DNA of 64,000 nt, taken from CAYFKJ01 sp964528595. Lineage in GTDB: Bacteria; Pseudomonadota; Alphaproteobacteria; UBA2966. The translations under genes and the position numbers were made by a program. Below the pieces are notes generated by a model. It did not search any database. It was not told the DNA's origin and was given only the letters and a program-made list of their open reading frames with translations. The stretch is taken from the NCBI GenBank assembly GCA_964528595.1, contig CAZGTM010000018.1, positions 1 to 64,000 on the forward strand, written 5' to 3'. Of this stretch, positions 50,068 to 62,314 are shown piece after piece; positions within the stretch are counted from its first letter, which is position 1, and each line of letters begins with the position of its first letter.

Positions 50068-51489
50068 ATGGGTTCAGGTGTGACGGGAATAAGCGAGAGC
50101 GGGGTTCTGACGCCGGAAATGGAGGCCCAATGGGGTCAGGTTCGAGGCACGCTTCGGACCGAAGTCGGGGATGCCGCCTACAATAGCTGGCTGAAGCCCT
50201 TGGTTCTGGCCAAGGTGCGCGAGGGACAGGCCGTCATGACGGTTCCCACCCGCTTTATGCGCGATTGGGTGGTCTCGCATTACGGCGACCGCATTCGCGA
50301 ATTGTGGGCCGACGTCAATCCGGACGTCCAGTCGGTCGACATTCACGTTAAGACCTCGGACAAGCCGCGGGCCGAAAGCACCGCCCAGCCGGAAGCCGCC
50401 GCCCTTGAGACGGCGCCCCAGCGCCGCGCCTCCGACCGCGAGAGCCAGGGCGACATTTTCGATGTCGGCGCTTCGCTCGATCCGCGCTTCACGTTCGAAA
50501 ACTTTGTCGTCGGCAAGCCTAACGAACTGGCGTATGCCGCCGCCCGCCGTGTTGCCGACGCCGCCCAGGTGCCGTTCAATCCGCTGTTCCTCTATGGCGG
50601 CGTGGGCTTGGGCAAGACCCATTTGATGCACGCCATCGCGGCCCAGATCCGCCTGCGCTATCCGGAGCGCAAGGTGCTCTACCTGTCGGCCGAAAAATTC
50701 ATGTACCAGTTCATCCGGGCCTTGCGCTTCAAGAACGTCATGGCGTTCAAGCAGCAGTTCCGCTCAGTCGACGTGCTGATGATCGACGACGTGCAGTTCA
50801 TCGCCGGCAAGGACACCACCCAGGAAGAGTTCTTCCACACCTTCAATGCCCTGGTCGACCAAAACCGCCAGATTATTATTTCCGGTGACCGCTCGCCCAG
50901 CGATCTCGACGGCATCGAGGAACGCATGCGCTCGCGGCTGGGCTGGGGACTGGTGGCCGATATCCACGCCACCGACTACGAATTGCGCCTCGGCATCCTG
51001 CAGAGCAAGGCCGAACAGGCCGGCGCCAATGAGGTTCCGGCCCGCGTTCTCGAATTCCTGGCCCACCGCATTACCTCCAACGTGCGGGAACTGGAAGGTG
51101 CGCTCAACCGGGTGCTGGCCTATTCCAACCTAATCGGCCGCCCCATCACGCTGGAGACCACCCAGGAGGTGCTTAAGGACCTCCTCCGGGCCAACGACCG
51201 CCGGGTGACCATTGAGGACATCCAGAAGCGCGTAGCGGAGCACTACAACATCCGCCTGGCCGACATGTATTCCGCCCGCCGGGCGCGTGCGGTGGCCCGG
51301 CCGCGCCAGGTCGCCATGTACCTGGCCAAGCAGCTGACGTCGCGCAGCCTGCCGGAAATCGGGCGCAAATTCGGCGGCCGCGACCACACCACGGTGATGC
51401 ACGCGGTGCGCAAAATCGACGAGTTGCGCCAGAACGACAACACGCTTTCGGAAGACATCGACCTGCTGCGCCGCATGCTCGAAGCCTGA
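50068..51489 (+). CDS. dnaA: chromosomal replication initiator protein DnaA
   Basis: 473 aa from ATG 50068; a TTG two codons earlier overlaps the rhodanese stop. Domain I (about 1-90), a variable linker, AAA+ domain III (Walker A GGVGLGKTHLMHAIA near residue 180, Walker B VLMIDDVQFIAGK), and domain IV with the DnaA-box-binding signature GGRDHTTVMHAVRKI. Confidence 0.98.
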   Translation: MGSGVTGISESGVLTPEMEAQWGQVRGTLRTEVGDAAYNSWLKPLVLAKVREGQAVMTVPTRFMRDWVVSHYGDRIRELWADVNPDVQSVDIHVKTSDKPRAESTAQPEAAALETAPQRRASDRESQGDIFDVGASLDPRFTFENFVVGKPNELAYAAARRVADAAQVPFNPLFLYGGVGLGKTHLMHAIAAQIRLRYPERKVLYLSAEKFMYQFIRALRFKNVMAFKQQFRSVDVLMIDDVQFIAGKDTTQEEFFHTFNALVDQNRQIIISGDRSPSDLDGIEERMRSRLGWGLVADIHATDYELRLGILQSKAEQAGANEVPARVLEFLAHRITSNVRELEGALNRVLAYSNLIGRPITLETTQEVLKDLLRANDRRVTIEDIQKRVAEHYNIRLADMYSARRARAVARPRQVAMYLAKQLTSRSLPEIGRKFGGRDHTTVMHAVRKIDELRQNDNTLSEDIDLLRRMLEA

Positions 51490-51931
51490 GGCCGGATCGG
51501 GCTTGAATCGAACCTCCGATTCCGCCGTTTTTCGGGCGATTTTCCGGCCCGATTTTATGTGAAAAAAACTGCTTTCCCGGGGCCTTTCTGGTATAGTCCT
51601 TAACCGGTCGGAGGGTTCGGCCGGACGTCCATTTGCGGCGGCTTGCCGGCCTGATTCCGGAGGGGATTCCAGGGCGGCGGCAACCGCTGCCAACCGGGGT
51701 GGTAAATTCTGCGAGTTTCGACCTTATTTCAATCATCCGCCGGCGTGTCATGCAGTCAATTGCTGCGCCACGGCCGGTTCCCGAACGTTATTGATTTGAT
51801 CTCGAAATATTGTCATCGCGATGGCCGTCGCCCCGGCGTGGATAGGGCTTGCGCCCACGACCGCGCCGGAAATTAGTCGGCAATGGGATAAATCGACCGC
51901 AGACAGATCATTAGAAAACCAGAACAAAATC
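51490..51931 (+). other. dnaA-dnaN intergenic region
   Basis: 442 bases without a gene. It contains a GAATCG/CGATTC hairpin soon after dnaA, several GANTC sites and GC-rich stretches. No consensus DnaA box was found. It probably carries the dnaN promoter. The open frame that extends dnaN 37 codons upstream is not convincing. Confidence 0.55.
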
Positions 51932-53050
51932 ATGAAACTGACCATTGAACGCGCAACCTTGCTGACTTCCCTCGCCCACGTCCAGAGCGTGGTCGAGCGC
52001 CGCAACACCATTCCCATCCTGTCGAACGTGCTGATCGACGCCCATGACGGCGCGCTCAGCCTGACGGCGACGGATATGGAACTGGCGATCGTCGAATCGA
52101 CCACCGCCGACGTAGCCCAGAACGGCGCGACGACGACGCCGGCGCATACGCTTTACGACATCGTGCGCAAGCTGCCCGATGGGGCCCAGGTGGAATTGAG
52201 CCTGGGCGGCGAGGACGGCCGCCTGGCGCTGACGGCGGGCCGCTCGGAATTCGCCCTGCCCTGCCTGCCGCGCGACGATTTCCCGGTGATGGCCGATGAC
52301 GACCTGCCGACCCGCTTCACCTTGGCGGCCGATGCGCTGAGACGGTTGATCGACAAGACCCGGTTCGCGGTTTCGACGGAGGAAACGCGGTATTACCTCA
52401 ACGGCGTCTATCTGCATGCGGCGGAGACCGGCGGCGTGGCCATGCTGCGCGCCGTGGCGACCGACGGTCACCGGCTGGCGTTGCTGGAAACGCCGCTGCC
52501 GGAGGGCGCGGCGGGTATGCCGGGTGTGATCATCCCCCGCAAGGCGGTCGGTGAACTGCGCAAACTGATCGACGAAACCGACGCCGAAGTGGCGGTCAGC
52601 CTGTCGGATACCAAAATCCGCTTCGAGTTTGATGACGCCGTGCTGTCGTCGAAGTTGATCGACGGCACCTTCCCGGAATACCAGCGCGTCATTCCGGAAG
52701 GCAACGACAAGGTCATGGAGGTTGACGCCAAGACCTTCGCCGACGCGGTCGACCGCGTGTCGACCATCTCGACGGAAAAGTCGCGCTCGGTGAAGCTCAG
52801 CCTGAGCCGGGGCCAGGCTGTTCTCACGGCGACCAGCCCCGACAACGGCAGCGCTTCCGAAGAACTCGCCGTGGTGTACGACGCCGAGGATATGGATATC
52901 GGTTTCAATTCCCGCTATCTGCTTGAAATGACGTCGCAAATCGAAGGCGACGAGGCGCGCTTCGCGCTTTCCGACGCGGTCTCGCCAACCTTGGTGCGCG
53001 ACGCCAGTGACGAAGCGGCGATTTACGTCCTCATGCCCATGCGGGTGTGA
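51932..53050 (+). CDS. dnaN: DNA polymerase III beta sliding clamp
   Basis: 372 aa from ATG 51932 (MKLTIERATLL). It matches the three-domain clamp fold: RNTIPILSNVLI, GVYLHAAE, LVATDGHRLALLE-like ATDGHRLALL, PRKAVGEL, and the C-terminal YVLMPMRV. It overlaps recF by 4 bases. Confidence 0.97.
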   Translation: MKLTIERATLLTSLAHVQSVVERRNTIPILSNVLIDAHDGALSLTATDMELAIVESTTADVAQNGATTTPAHTLYDIVRKLPDGAQVELSLGGEDGRLALTAGRSEFALPCLPRDDFPVMADDDLPTRFTLAADALRRLIDKTRFAVSTEETRYYLNGVYLHAAETGGVAMLRAVATDGHRLALLETPLPEGAAGMPGVIIPRKAVGELRKLIDETDAEVAVSLSDTKIRFEFDDAVLSSKLIDGTFPEYQRVIPEGNDKVMEVDAKTFADAVDRVSTISTEKSRSVKLSLSRGQAVLTATSPDNGSASEELAVVYDAEDMDIGFNSRYLLEMTSQIEGDEARFALSDAVSPTLVRDASDEAAIYVLMPMRV

Positions 53051-54270
53051 GGGTACGGCTGGAGCCGGTGAACGACATACGGAACCTAAGCCCTGACGAT
53101 GCCAGCAGTGCGGCGACGGCGATAAGCCGCCTCGTCCTGACTGATTTTCGCAACTACGAAGCCTTGCGTCTTGAGGTCGAGACGGCGCCGGTGGTCCTCA
53201 CGGGCGCCAACGGCGCCGGCAAGACCAACCTGCTCGAAGCGCTGAGCTTTCTCTCGCCGGGGCGCGGCCTGCGCCGGGCCAAGCTGACCGAACCGACCCG
53301 CCGGGGCGGGCGGGCCTGGGCGGTGGCGGCCAAGCTCTCGGGGGCCGAAGGGCCAGTTGATGTCGGGACCGGTTTGGAGGCTGCCGATGACGCGCCGGAG
53401 GAGGAAACCAGCCCGCGGCGCCTGGTGCGGCTGGACGGCGTGCCGGCACGCAGCGCCAACGCCCTGGCGGAGATTGCCGTTGTGAGTTGGCTGACGCCGC
53501 AGATGGACCGCCTCTTCATCGAGGGTGCGGCAGCCCGGCGGCGGTTTTTGGACCGGCTGGTCTACGGCTTCGACGCGGGTCACGCCCGGCGCGTATCGGC
53601 CTACGACAAAACGCTGCGCGAGCGGGCGCGGCTGTTGCGCGAGGGCCGGGACGATGCGGCCTGGCTCGATGCCCTGGAGGAAACCCTGGCGGGGCACGGC
53701 ATCGCCGTCGCGGCCGCCCGCCGCGATGCCGTCAGCCGGCTCAGCGGCGCATTGAGCAGCGGTTTCGGCGGCCGTGGCCAGATCGACGCGGTTTTTCCGC
53801 GCGCCGAGGTGGCGGTCGAAGGCACGGTGGAGGATTGGCTGGCGGAGCATCCCGCGATCGAGGCGGAAACCCGCTTCCGCGACGCCCTGGCTCAGTCGCG
53901 TCCCCAGGATGCGCTGGCGGGCGGCGCCCGGGTCGGGCCGCACCGCAGCGACCTCGCCGTCGTCCATGCCGTCAAGGCGATGCCGGCGGCGCAATGCTCG
54001 ACGGGCGAGCAGAAGGCCCTATTGGTGGCCATCGTGCTGGCCGACGCCCGGCTGCAGGCTGCCCGCGTGGGCTGCCCGCCGCTGCTGTTGCTGGACGAAA
54101 TCGCGGCCCATCTCGACGCCGCGCGGCGCGAGGCCCTGTTCCGCGACTTGACCGGCTTGGGCGTGCAGGCCTGGTTGACGGGCACCGACGCCGACCTCTT
54201 CGCCGGCTTGCGCGGGACGGCGCAGTTTTTCACCGTCGCCGACGGCGTGATCACGCCGGACACCGCGTGA
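53047..54270 (+). CDS. recF: DNA replication/repair protein RecF
   Basis: 407 aa with a GTG start. SMC-like ATPase: Walker A LTGANGAGKTNLLEALS, RecF signature STGEQKALLVAIVLADA, Walker B LLLLDEIAAHLD. The first ~25 residues before LVLTDFRNY are extra. It loads RecA at gapped DNA. Confidence 0.95.
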   Translation: MRVRLEPVNDIRNLSPDDASSAATAISRLVLTDFRNYEALRLEVETAPVVLTGANGAGKTNLLEALSFLSPGRGLRRAKLTEPTRRGGRAWAVAAKLSGAEGPVDVGTGLEAADDAPEEETSPRRLVRLDGVPARSANALAEIAVVSWLTPQMDRLFIEGAAARRRFLDRLVYGFDAGHARRVSAYDKTLRERARLLREGRDDAAWLDALEETLAGHGIAVAAARRDAVSRLSGALSSGFGGRGQIDAVFPRAEVAVEGTVEDWLAEHPAIEAETRFRDALAQSRPQDALAGGARVGPHRSDLAVVHAVKAMPAAQCSTGEQKALLVAIVLADARLQAARVGCPPLLLLDEIAAHLDAARREALFRDLTGLGVQAWLTGTDADLFAGLRGTAQFFTVADGVITPDTA

Positions 54271-54310
54271 AGCAACCGTAACTATTTGATATCGTTTTAG
54301 GAATACGACC

Positions 54311-56767
<2,457 letters not shown>

Positions 56768-56869
56768 AGCGTTTCATGTCTCGCTTAAAACGCCCGCGCG
56801 CCGATATTTCAGGAATTGCCGGGAGGCAAATTCATCGGCTGATTCCATCACGATGGAGTTCGCTCTAGC

Positions 56870-57634
56870 ATGCCGCTCCTCAGAGGTCTGGTTGTCGCTA
56901 TCGCGCTCGCGTTGGCGGGATGCACCGCGATACCGGATGATGGATCGGTGGCACCCGTCAATGTTTTGGTGTCCACGTTCGATCGCCTGGGCCTCGGCTT
57001 CGGCAAGGATGACAACGAAAAGGGCTGGGCGCTCAAATGGGTGTCGCCGGTTCGGGTCGACTTTAAAGGCAAACACGACGAAAGCGACGTCGACGCGGTC
57101 CGGCAGGCATTTTCGACGATGCGCAAGCTGACCGGCATTCCGGTCGAAATTCCACCTAAAACGGGACGCGCCAACTTCACGGTCCGCTTCATCGAACGGG
57201 GGACGTTGCACGAGGAGGCCGCCAAAGTCATCAAACAGAAAGACTGGGCCTTCAGCATACCCATTCATGCCGTTTGCCTGGCCATTCCCAACGCCGCAGC
57301 GAACATTCTGAAGGCCGATATCTTCGTGGTGCAGGACGGCGGTGAACGATTGCGGGAAATCTGCGTCCAGCACGAACTGATGCACGCTTACGGACTGCTC
57401 GGCCATCATCAAAAGTTCAAACCGTCGATCCTCTACTTCCGCGATGCAAAACAAAACGTTATGTCGGTCAACGACATGATCCTGCTGCGCACGCTGTATG
57501 ATCCGCGTATTTCGGCCGGCATGAAACGGGCTGAAGCGTTGCCGTTGAGCCGGAAAATCATTAGCGAAATGGCGGACAAACTGTCCGGCGATGTCGTACC
57601 GTTGCAAGCGCTGGCGATGGAGCTGCAGTGGTAG
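56870..57634 (+). CDS. DUF2927 lipoprotein with zincin-like HExxH
   Basis: 254 aa. A lipobox (LALAGC, Cys at about residue 18) predicts an outer-membrane or periplasmic lipoprotein. The body fits DUF2927: VRVDFKGK, ANFTVRFIER, and CVQHELMHAYGLLGHH. HELMH near residue 170 is a metallopeptidase-like HExxH. Its stop lies inside the start region of the next gene (a 7-base overlap), so it is co-translated with the penicillin-binding protein. Confidence 0.85.
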   Translation: MPLLRGLVVAIALALAGCTAIPDDGSVAPVNVLVSTFDRLGLGFGKDDNEKGWALKWVSPVRVDFKGKHDESDVDAVRQAFSTMRKLTGIPVEIPPKTGRANFTVRFIERGTLHEEAAKVIKQKDWAFSIPIHAVCLAIPNAAANILKADIFVVQDGGERLREICVQHELMHAYGLLGHHQKFKPSILYFRDAKQNVMSVNDMILLRTLYDPRISAGMKRAEALPLSRKIISEMADKLSGDVVPLQALAMELQW

Positions 57635-59586
57635 AAGCCGGCGCTACGGATGACCCCGGAAAAAAGAACGGGCGTTCTGGCCGGGTCATTAGGTTTCTGG
57701 CCTACTGGGGCGCGGTGGCTGGAATTTGGTTGACGGTCGGTCTGATCGGGCTGGTGGCCTGGTACGCCTATGAGCTGCCGAGCGTCGCTGCGCCCGGGCG
57801 GGCGCTGCCGGTGCGCGGTCCACAGGTCAAGTTGACCTACGCCGACGGCCGCGAGGTAACCACCCTCGGCGGCGCCTGGGGTGAGGAAGTGGCCTTCGCC
57901 AGCCTGCCCAAGTCCCTTGTCGAGGCCGTGGTGGCGACCGAGGACCGGCGTTTTTTCGACCATGTCGGCATGGACGTGATCGGCTTGGCCCGCGCCGCCG
58001 TGGCCAACCTGATGGCGGGCCGCGTCGTGCAGGGTGGCAGCACCATCACCCAACAGCTGGCGAAAAACGTCTTTCTCACGCCCGAACGAACGTTGAGACG
58101 AAAACTGCTGGAGGCGATGATGGCCTTCTGGCTCGAAGCCAAGTTCAGCAAACCCGAAATATTCGCGCTTTACGTCAACCGCGTCTACCTCGGCAGCGGC
58201 GCCTATGGTGTGGACGCCGCGGCCCGGCGCTATTTCGGCGTGCCGGTGTCGCGCCTGAGCCTGACCCAATCGGCCATTCTGGCGGGTCTTCTGAAGGCGC
58301 CGTCGCGCTACGCGCCCGACCGCAACGCCAAGGCGGCCGAAAAACGCACCCGCGTCGTTATCGCCAACATGCTGGCGGCGGGATATCTCGACGCGGCGGG
58401 CGCGGCCAAGGCGGGGCGCGAACTCAACGGGACGCTGGCCCGTATTAAAATCTCGAAACGCCGTCGCCGCGCCGGCGGGGCGCGTTATTTTGCCGACTGG
58501 GTGTACGAACAGCTGGCCGATTACGTCAGCCAGTCGGGCCGGGAGATCGTCGTGCGCACGACCCTCGACGCCGACCTGCAACGGGCGGCCGAGGCGGCCG
58601 TCGCCAAGGGGTTGGACGGCGAAGGAAAGAAGCGCGGCGCCAGCCAGGCGGCTCTCGTGGCGATGACGCCCGGCGGTGCGGTCAAAGCCATGGTGGGCGG
58701 GCGTTCCTACGTCCAAAGCCAGTTCAACCGCGCCGTCCTGGCCCTGCGCCAGCCGGGTTCCACCTTCAAGCTGTTCGTTTACTTGGCGGCCCTGGAGAAC
58801 GGTTACAAGCCGGACACCCGGGTGCTCGACGGCCCGGTCACCGTGGCGGGCTGGTCGCCCCGGAACTTCAGCGATTACCGCGGCCAGGTGAGCCTAAACG
58901 AGGCGTTCGCTTATTCGCTCAACTCGGTTCCGGTCAAGATTACGGAGAAGATCGGCCGCGACAAGGTGGTGGAAGTGGCCCGGCGCCTCGGCCTGACCGG
59001 TAAACTGGAACCCCATCCCTCAATGGCGTTGGGGGCGGCGGAGGTGACGCCGCTGGAACTGACGGCGGCGTATGCGGTAATCGCCGGCGGCGGCAGCGGC
59101 GTCTGGCCCCACGCCATTGTCGAAATCAGCGACACGGCCGGCGAAATCCTCTACCGCCGCTCGGGATCCGGTCCCGGCCGGGTGGCCGGTGGGGCGCCGG
59201 TGCAAGCCCTGACGGGCATGCTGCAGGAAGCCGTCAATCGCGGCACCGGCCGAGCGGCCCGTCTTAAGCGGCCGGCGGCCGGCAAGACGGGTACCAGCCA
59301 GGATTACCGCGACGCCTGGTTTATGGGCTTCACGTCGGATCTGGTGACCGGCGTGTGGGTCGGCAACGACAACGCGGCGCCGATGAAGAAAGTTACCGGC
59401 GGCGGCTTGCCGGCGCGCATCTGGGCCGCGTTCATGCGCGATGCCCACCGCGGCCGGAAAGCCATGCCGTTAACGGCGGCCCGTTCCGAACCAGACGAAT
59501 CTCCAAGCTGGCTGGAAAAAATATTCAGCGGCGGCGACGGCTCCTATTCGGACCAAAAGCCCTCGCTGATGAAGCCGGAGCGCTAG
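57628..59586 (+). CDS. class A penicillin-binding protein (bifunctional transglycosylase/transpeptidase)
   Basis: 652 aa, GTG start. N-terminal membrane anchor (WGAVAGIWLTVGLIGLVAWY). Glycosyltransferase domain: VVATEDRRFFDHVG, GGSTITQQLAKN. Transpeptidase domain: STFK (Ser-x-x-Lys), SLN and KTGTS. The domain set fits PBP1a-like enzymes, but the protein is shorter than E. coli PBP1a (~850 aa). It polymerises and cross-links peptidoglycan in the periplasm. Confidence 0.95.
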   Translation: MVEAGATDDPGKKNGRSGRVIRFLAYWGAVAGIWLTVGLIGLVAWYAYELPSVAAPGRALPVRGPQVKLTYADGREVTTLGGAWGEEVAFASLPKSLVEAVVATEDRRFFDHVGMDVIGLARAAVANLMAGRVVQGGSTITQQLAKNVFLTPERTLRRKLLEAMMAFWLEAKFSKPEIFALYVNRVYLGSGAYGVDAAARRYFGVPVSRLSLTQSAILAGLLKAPSRYAPDRNAKAAEKRTRVVIANMLAAGYLDAAGAAKAGRELNGTLARIKISKRRRRAGGARYFADWVYEQLADYVSQSGREIVVRTTLDADLQRAAEAAVAKGLDGEGKKRGASQAALVAMTPGGAVKAMVGGRSYVQSQFNRAVLALRQPGSTFKLFVYLAALENGYKPDTRVLDGPVTVAGWSPRNFSDYRGQVSLNEAFAYSLNSVPVKITEKIGRDKVVEVARRLGLTGKLEPHPSMALGAAEVTPLELTAAYAVIAGGGSGVWPHAIVEISDTAGEILYRRSGSGPGRVAGGAPVQALTGMLQEAVNRGTGRAARLKRPAAGKTGTSQDYRDAWFMGFTSDLVTGVWVGNDNAAPMKKVTGGGLPARIWAAFMRDAHRGRKAMPLTAARSEPDESPSWLEKIFSGGDGSYSDQKPSLMKPER

Positions 59587-59592
59587 GGCGTT

Positions 59593-59623
59593 TCAAACCT
59601 CCCATGAAACACCGGGGGTTTGA
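59593..59623. terminator. hairpin after the penicillin-binding protein gene
   Basis: TCAAACCTCCC and GGGGGTTTGA form an ~10-bp stem with wobble around an ATGAAACACC-type loop. The next gene is convergent. Confidence 0.5.
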
Positions 59624-59681
59624 ACAAATTGCGGTGTCGGGAAGTTGGAGACGAAGCTTTTCCGCTAAAACGGAAACCGCC

Positions 59682-60419
59682 TTAGGCGCCGTAGCGGTGA
59701 AGGCCGGCGCCGTGTAGCCGCAGCCAATCCTTCGGCGTATCGGCATCCTCCACCAGCCTTCCGACCAGGGCCCAGAAGCGGGGCCCGTGGTTCATTTCCG
59801 CCAGATGCGCGACCTCGTGGGCGACGACGTAATCGAACACGCTTTCGGGCGCCAAAACCAGCCGCCAGGAGAACGATAACGTGCCCCGGGCCGAGCAACT
59901 GCCCCACCGGCTGCGGGGATCGCGCAAGGTTATGCCCTTGACCGTGACGCCCAGGATTTCGGCGGCCGCGCCGGCTTTTTCCGAAAACCGGCGGCGCGCT
60001 TCGGCTTTCAGCCAATCGCGCACCCGGCGCTCGACGTGGGGCGCGTCACCGACGACGTAAACCGTATCGTCCTCGCGCCAGACCGGACCTGGGCGGACAC
60101 CGCTGCCCAGGACGAGACCCTTGGCGACCCGGCGGCCGATATGCCGGACCGTGCAGGGCAGGCCGAGGATCGGGATGGCGGCGCCGTCCAAGAAAGGGAT
60201 GGAGGGCGGCAGGGCGGCGAGATGATCGCGCAGCCAGTCCGACTTGCTGGCGGCGAACGAAAGACCGCGTTTGGTCGAAACGCCCTTGGGCAGGACCAGT
60301 TCGGCGCCGCCCAGGCGGGGGTCGACGCGCAAACCGATGCGCCGCGCCCGGGCGCTGACCCGGACCGTCAGCGCGATCTCGCCGTCGTTGGTCTGCAACA
60401 GGGCGATGGTGCGGGTCAT
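59682..60419 (-). CDS. YgjP-type metal-dependent hydrolase (M48-like)
   Basis: 245 aa from ATG 60419. The zinc motif is HEVAHLAEMNH (HExxH with a third His). The middle RDPRSRWGSCSARGTLSFSW is the YgjP family mark. It overlaps ycgN by 4 bases. Confidence 0.93.
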   Translation of the reverse strand: MTRTIALLQTNDGEIALTVRVSARARRIGLRVDPRLGGAELVLPKGVSTKRGLSFAASKSDWLRDHLAALPPSIPFLDGAAIPILGLPCTVRHIGRRVAKGLVLGSGVRPGPVWREDDTVYVVGDAPHVERRVRDWLKAEARRRFSEKAGAAAEILGVTVKGITLRDPRSRWGSCSARGTLSFSWRLVLAPESVFDYVVAHEVAHLAEMNHGPRFWALVGRLVEDADTPKDWLRLHGAGLHRYGA

Positions 60420-60853
60420 TCGGGCCACACCACGACGTGGTCCTCCAGATCTCCCGCGTCCCGTTCGGATATGACGCGTCCCGCCACCGAAATGCCGGCC
60501 CGCTTGACGCTCTCCGGATCGCCCGACACCAAGGGGTGCCAATCGGCCAGGTCGCCGCCTTTGGCCAAAACGCGGTAGGCGCAGGTCGAGGGCAGCCAGC
60601 TGAGAAGTTTGGCGTTTTCCGGCGTCAAATTCACGCAATCGGGGACGTAACGGGTGCGGTGGGCGTAATCGGTGCAGCGGCAGGTCTTGAGATCGAGCAG
60701 CCGGCAGGCGACGCTGGTATAGGCGATGTCGCCGCTGTCGATGTCTTCCAGCTTGTTGAGACAGCAGCGGGCGCAGCCGTCGCACAGACTTTCCCACTCC
60801 TCGGCCGACATGTCGCCGAGTGCTTTTTCCCGCCAGAACGGGACGCTGGTCAC
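60416..60853 (-). CDS. YcgN family cysteine-cluster protein (UPF0260)
   Basis: 145 aa from GTG 60853, 4 bases after the phaZ stop; the open frame continues upstream but is antisense to phaZ. CDGCARCC and a second group CRLLDLKTCRC with CAYR fit the YcgN family, whose role is unknown (possibly metal or Fe-S binding). Confidence 0.9.
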   Translation of the reverse strand: MTSVPFWREKALGDMSAEEWESLCDGCARCCLNKLEDIDSGDIAYTSVACRLLDLKTCRCTDYAHRTRYVPDCVNLTPENAKLLSWLPSTCAYRVLAKGGDLADWHPLVSGDPESVKRAGISVAGRVISERDAGDLEDHVVVWPE

Positions 60854-60857
60854 CGGG

Positions 60858-62075
60858 TCAGCTGTTGGCGCGGATGAAACTTGCGATTCTGGGGGCAATT
60901 TCCTCGCGCCAGCGCCGACCGTTGAAGACACCGTAATGGCCGACCCCTTTCTGTTCATAGTGCTCGCGGCGGTTCTTGGCCACGCCGGTGCATATTTCAT
61001 GCGCCGCGCGGGTTTGGCCAAGGCCCGAAATATCGTCCAGTTCGCCCTCGACGGTCATCAGCGCGGTCTTGGTGATGGCCGCCGGTTCGACCGGTTGGTC
61101 CCGCCACATCATGGTGCCGCGGGGCAGCGCGTGCTCCTGGAACACCGTTTTGATGGTCTGAATATAGTACTCCGCCGGCAGGTCCATGACCGCCATATAT
61201 TCGTCATAAAAGGTACGGTGCTGATCGGCGCTGTCGCCGTCACCCTCGATCAGGTGCTGGAACATTTTGACGTGGGCGTCGATGTGGCGGTCGAGGTTCA
61301 TGGACATGAAGCCCGACAGCTGCAGGAAGCCCGGATAGACCCGGCGCAGGACGCCGGGATAAATCATCGGCACATGGGTGATGACGTTGCGCTCGAACCA
61401 TTCGATGGGGCGGTCCTCGGCCAGCTTGTTGACCTCGGTGGGGTTCTTGCGGGTGTCGATGGGCCCGCCCATCAAGGTCATGGTCGGCGGCGCGCAGTCG
61501 TCGTTGTCGGCATTGAGCACCGAGGCCGCCGCCAGCATCGGCACGGACGGCTGGCACACCGCGATGACGTGGGTGCCGGGGCCGAGATGGTGCAGGTAGG
61601 CGATCAGAAGGTCGATGTAGTCGTCGAGGTCGAAGCGCCCTTCGGTCAGCGGCACGTCCCGCGCATCGTTCCAGTCAGTGATGTAGACGTCATGGCTTTT
61701 CGCCATCTGCCGCACGGTACCGCGCAGCAAGGTGGCGAAGTGGCCCGAGAGCGGGGCGACAATCAGGAGTTTGGGATCGTCGCGGGTCCCGTCGCGGCGG
61801 AACCGTTTCAGATTGCAAAACGGGCCGTGGACGACGATCTCCTCGGTGATGTTGACGAGGTCGCCGTCGATTTCAACGGCATCGATGCCGAACGCCGGTT
61901 TGCCGCGGCGCTTGGTGGTGTCCTCGAAAATCTCGGAAGCGGCAGCCATGACCCGCCCGGCCTGGGTGTACGATGCCGGATTATAGGGGGACTGGAAGAA
62001 TTTCTTGTTGGCGGCGGCGGCGAGACGCCAGGGCTTGAGCACAGCCTGTTGCATCTCGTGAAAATGATAAAGCAT
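60858..62075 (-). CDS. phaZ: intracellular polyhydroxyalkanoate depolymerase PhaZ
   Basis: 405 aa. The predicted nucleophile region is VCQPSVPMLAAAS, where Cys replaces the usual lipase Ser, as in the Ralstonia-type PhaZ. The fold also shows KLLIVAPLSGHFATLL, VYITDWNDARDVPL and KGVGHYGVFNGRRW (His). It mobilises stored PHB. No PHA synthase is in the window. Confidence 0.95.
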   Translation of the reverse strand: MLYHFHEMQQAVLKPWRLAAAANKKFFQSPYNPASYTQAGRVMAAASEIFEDTTKRRGKPAFGIDAVEIDGDLVNITEEIVVHGPFCNLKRFRRDGTRDDPKLLIVAPLSGHFATLLRGTVRQMAKSHDVYITDWNDARDVPLTEGRFDLDDYIDLLIAYLHHLGPGTHVIAVCQPSVPMLAAASVLNADNDDCAPPTMTLMGGPIDTRKNPTEVNKLAEDRPIEWFERNVITHVPMIYPGVLRRVYPGFLQLSGFMSMNLDRHIDAHVKMFQHLIEGDGDSADQHRTFYDEYMAVMDLPAEYYIQTIKTVFQEHALPRGTMMWRDQPVEPAAITKTALMTVEGELDDISGLGQTRAAHEICTGVAKNRREHYEQKGVGHYGVFNGRRWREEIAPRIASFIRANS

Positions 62076-62314
62076 ACCGACTCCCGTCAGGCGCCGAAGG
62101 GGCGCGGGGTTTACTGTTTACCGGTGCAAACCCGTTGGAGGCCCCAACCCAGGATCCGATACCGCAAGAAGCGCCGATTATAGCCGTTCGGCTAGCGATT
62201 CCACCGGGTGATTTTGCACTGCGGAAGAGATTAACACCAGATTTTGTGGTCGATAAAGCTTAAACACCAATTGACCACTGCACTGCGGCATCAGCTCCGC
62301 CGCTTTGCCAGCGC
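62076..62314. other. upstream region of phaZ with TGC-rich repeats
   Basis: 239 bases. An exact 10-base repeat TGCACTGCGG occurs at 62215 and 62279, with an inverted pair GTGGTC/GACCAC between. TGC-rich sites are known for PhaR of Paracoccus, but a link is only a guess. Confidence 0.35.

Noticed and set aside
60726..62183. Plus-strand frame over phaZ
   Set aside because: Antisense shadow of phaZ and ycgN.
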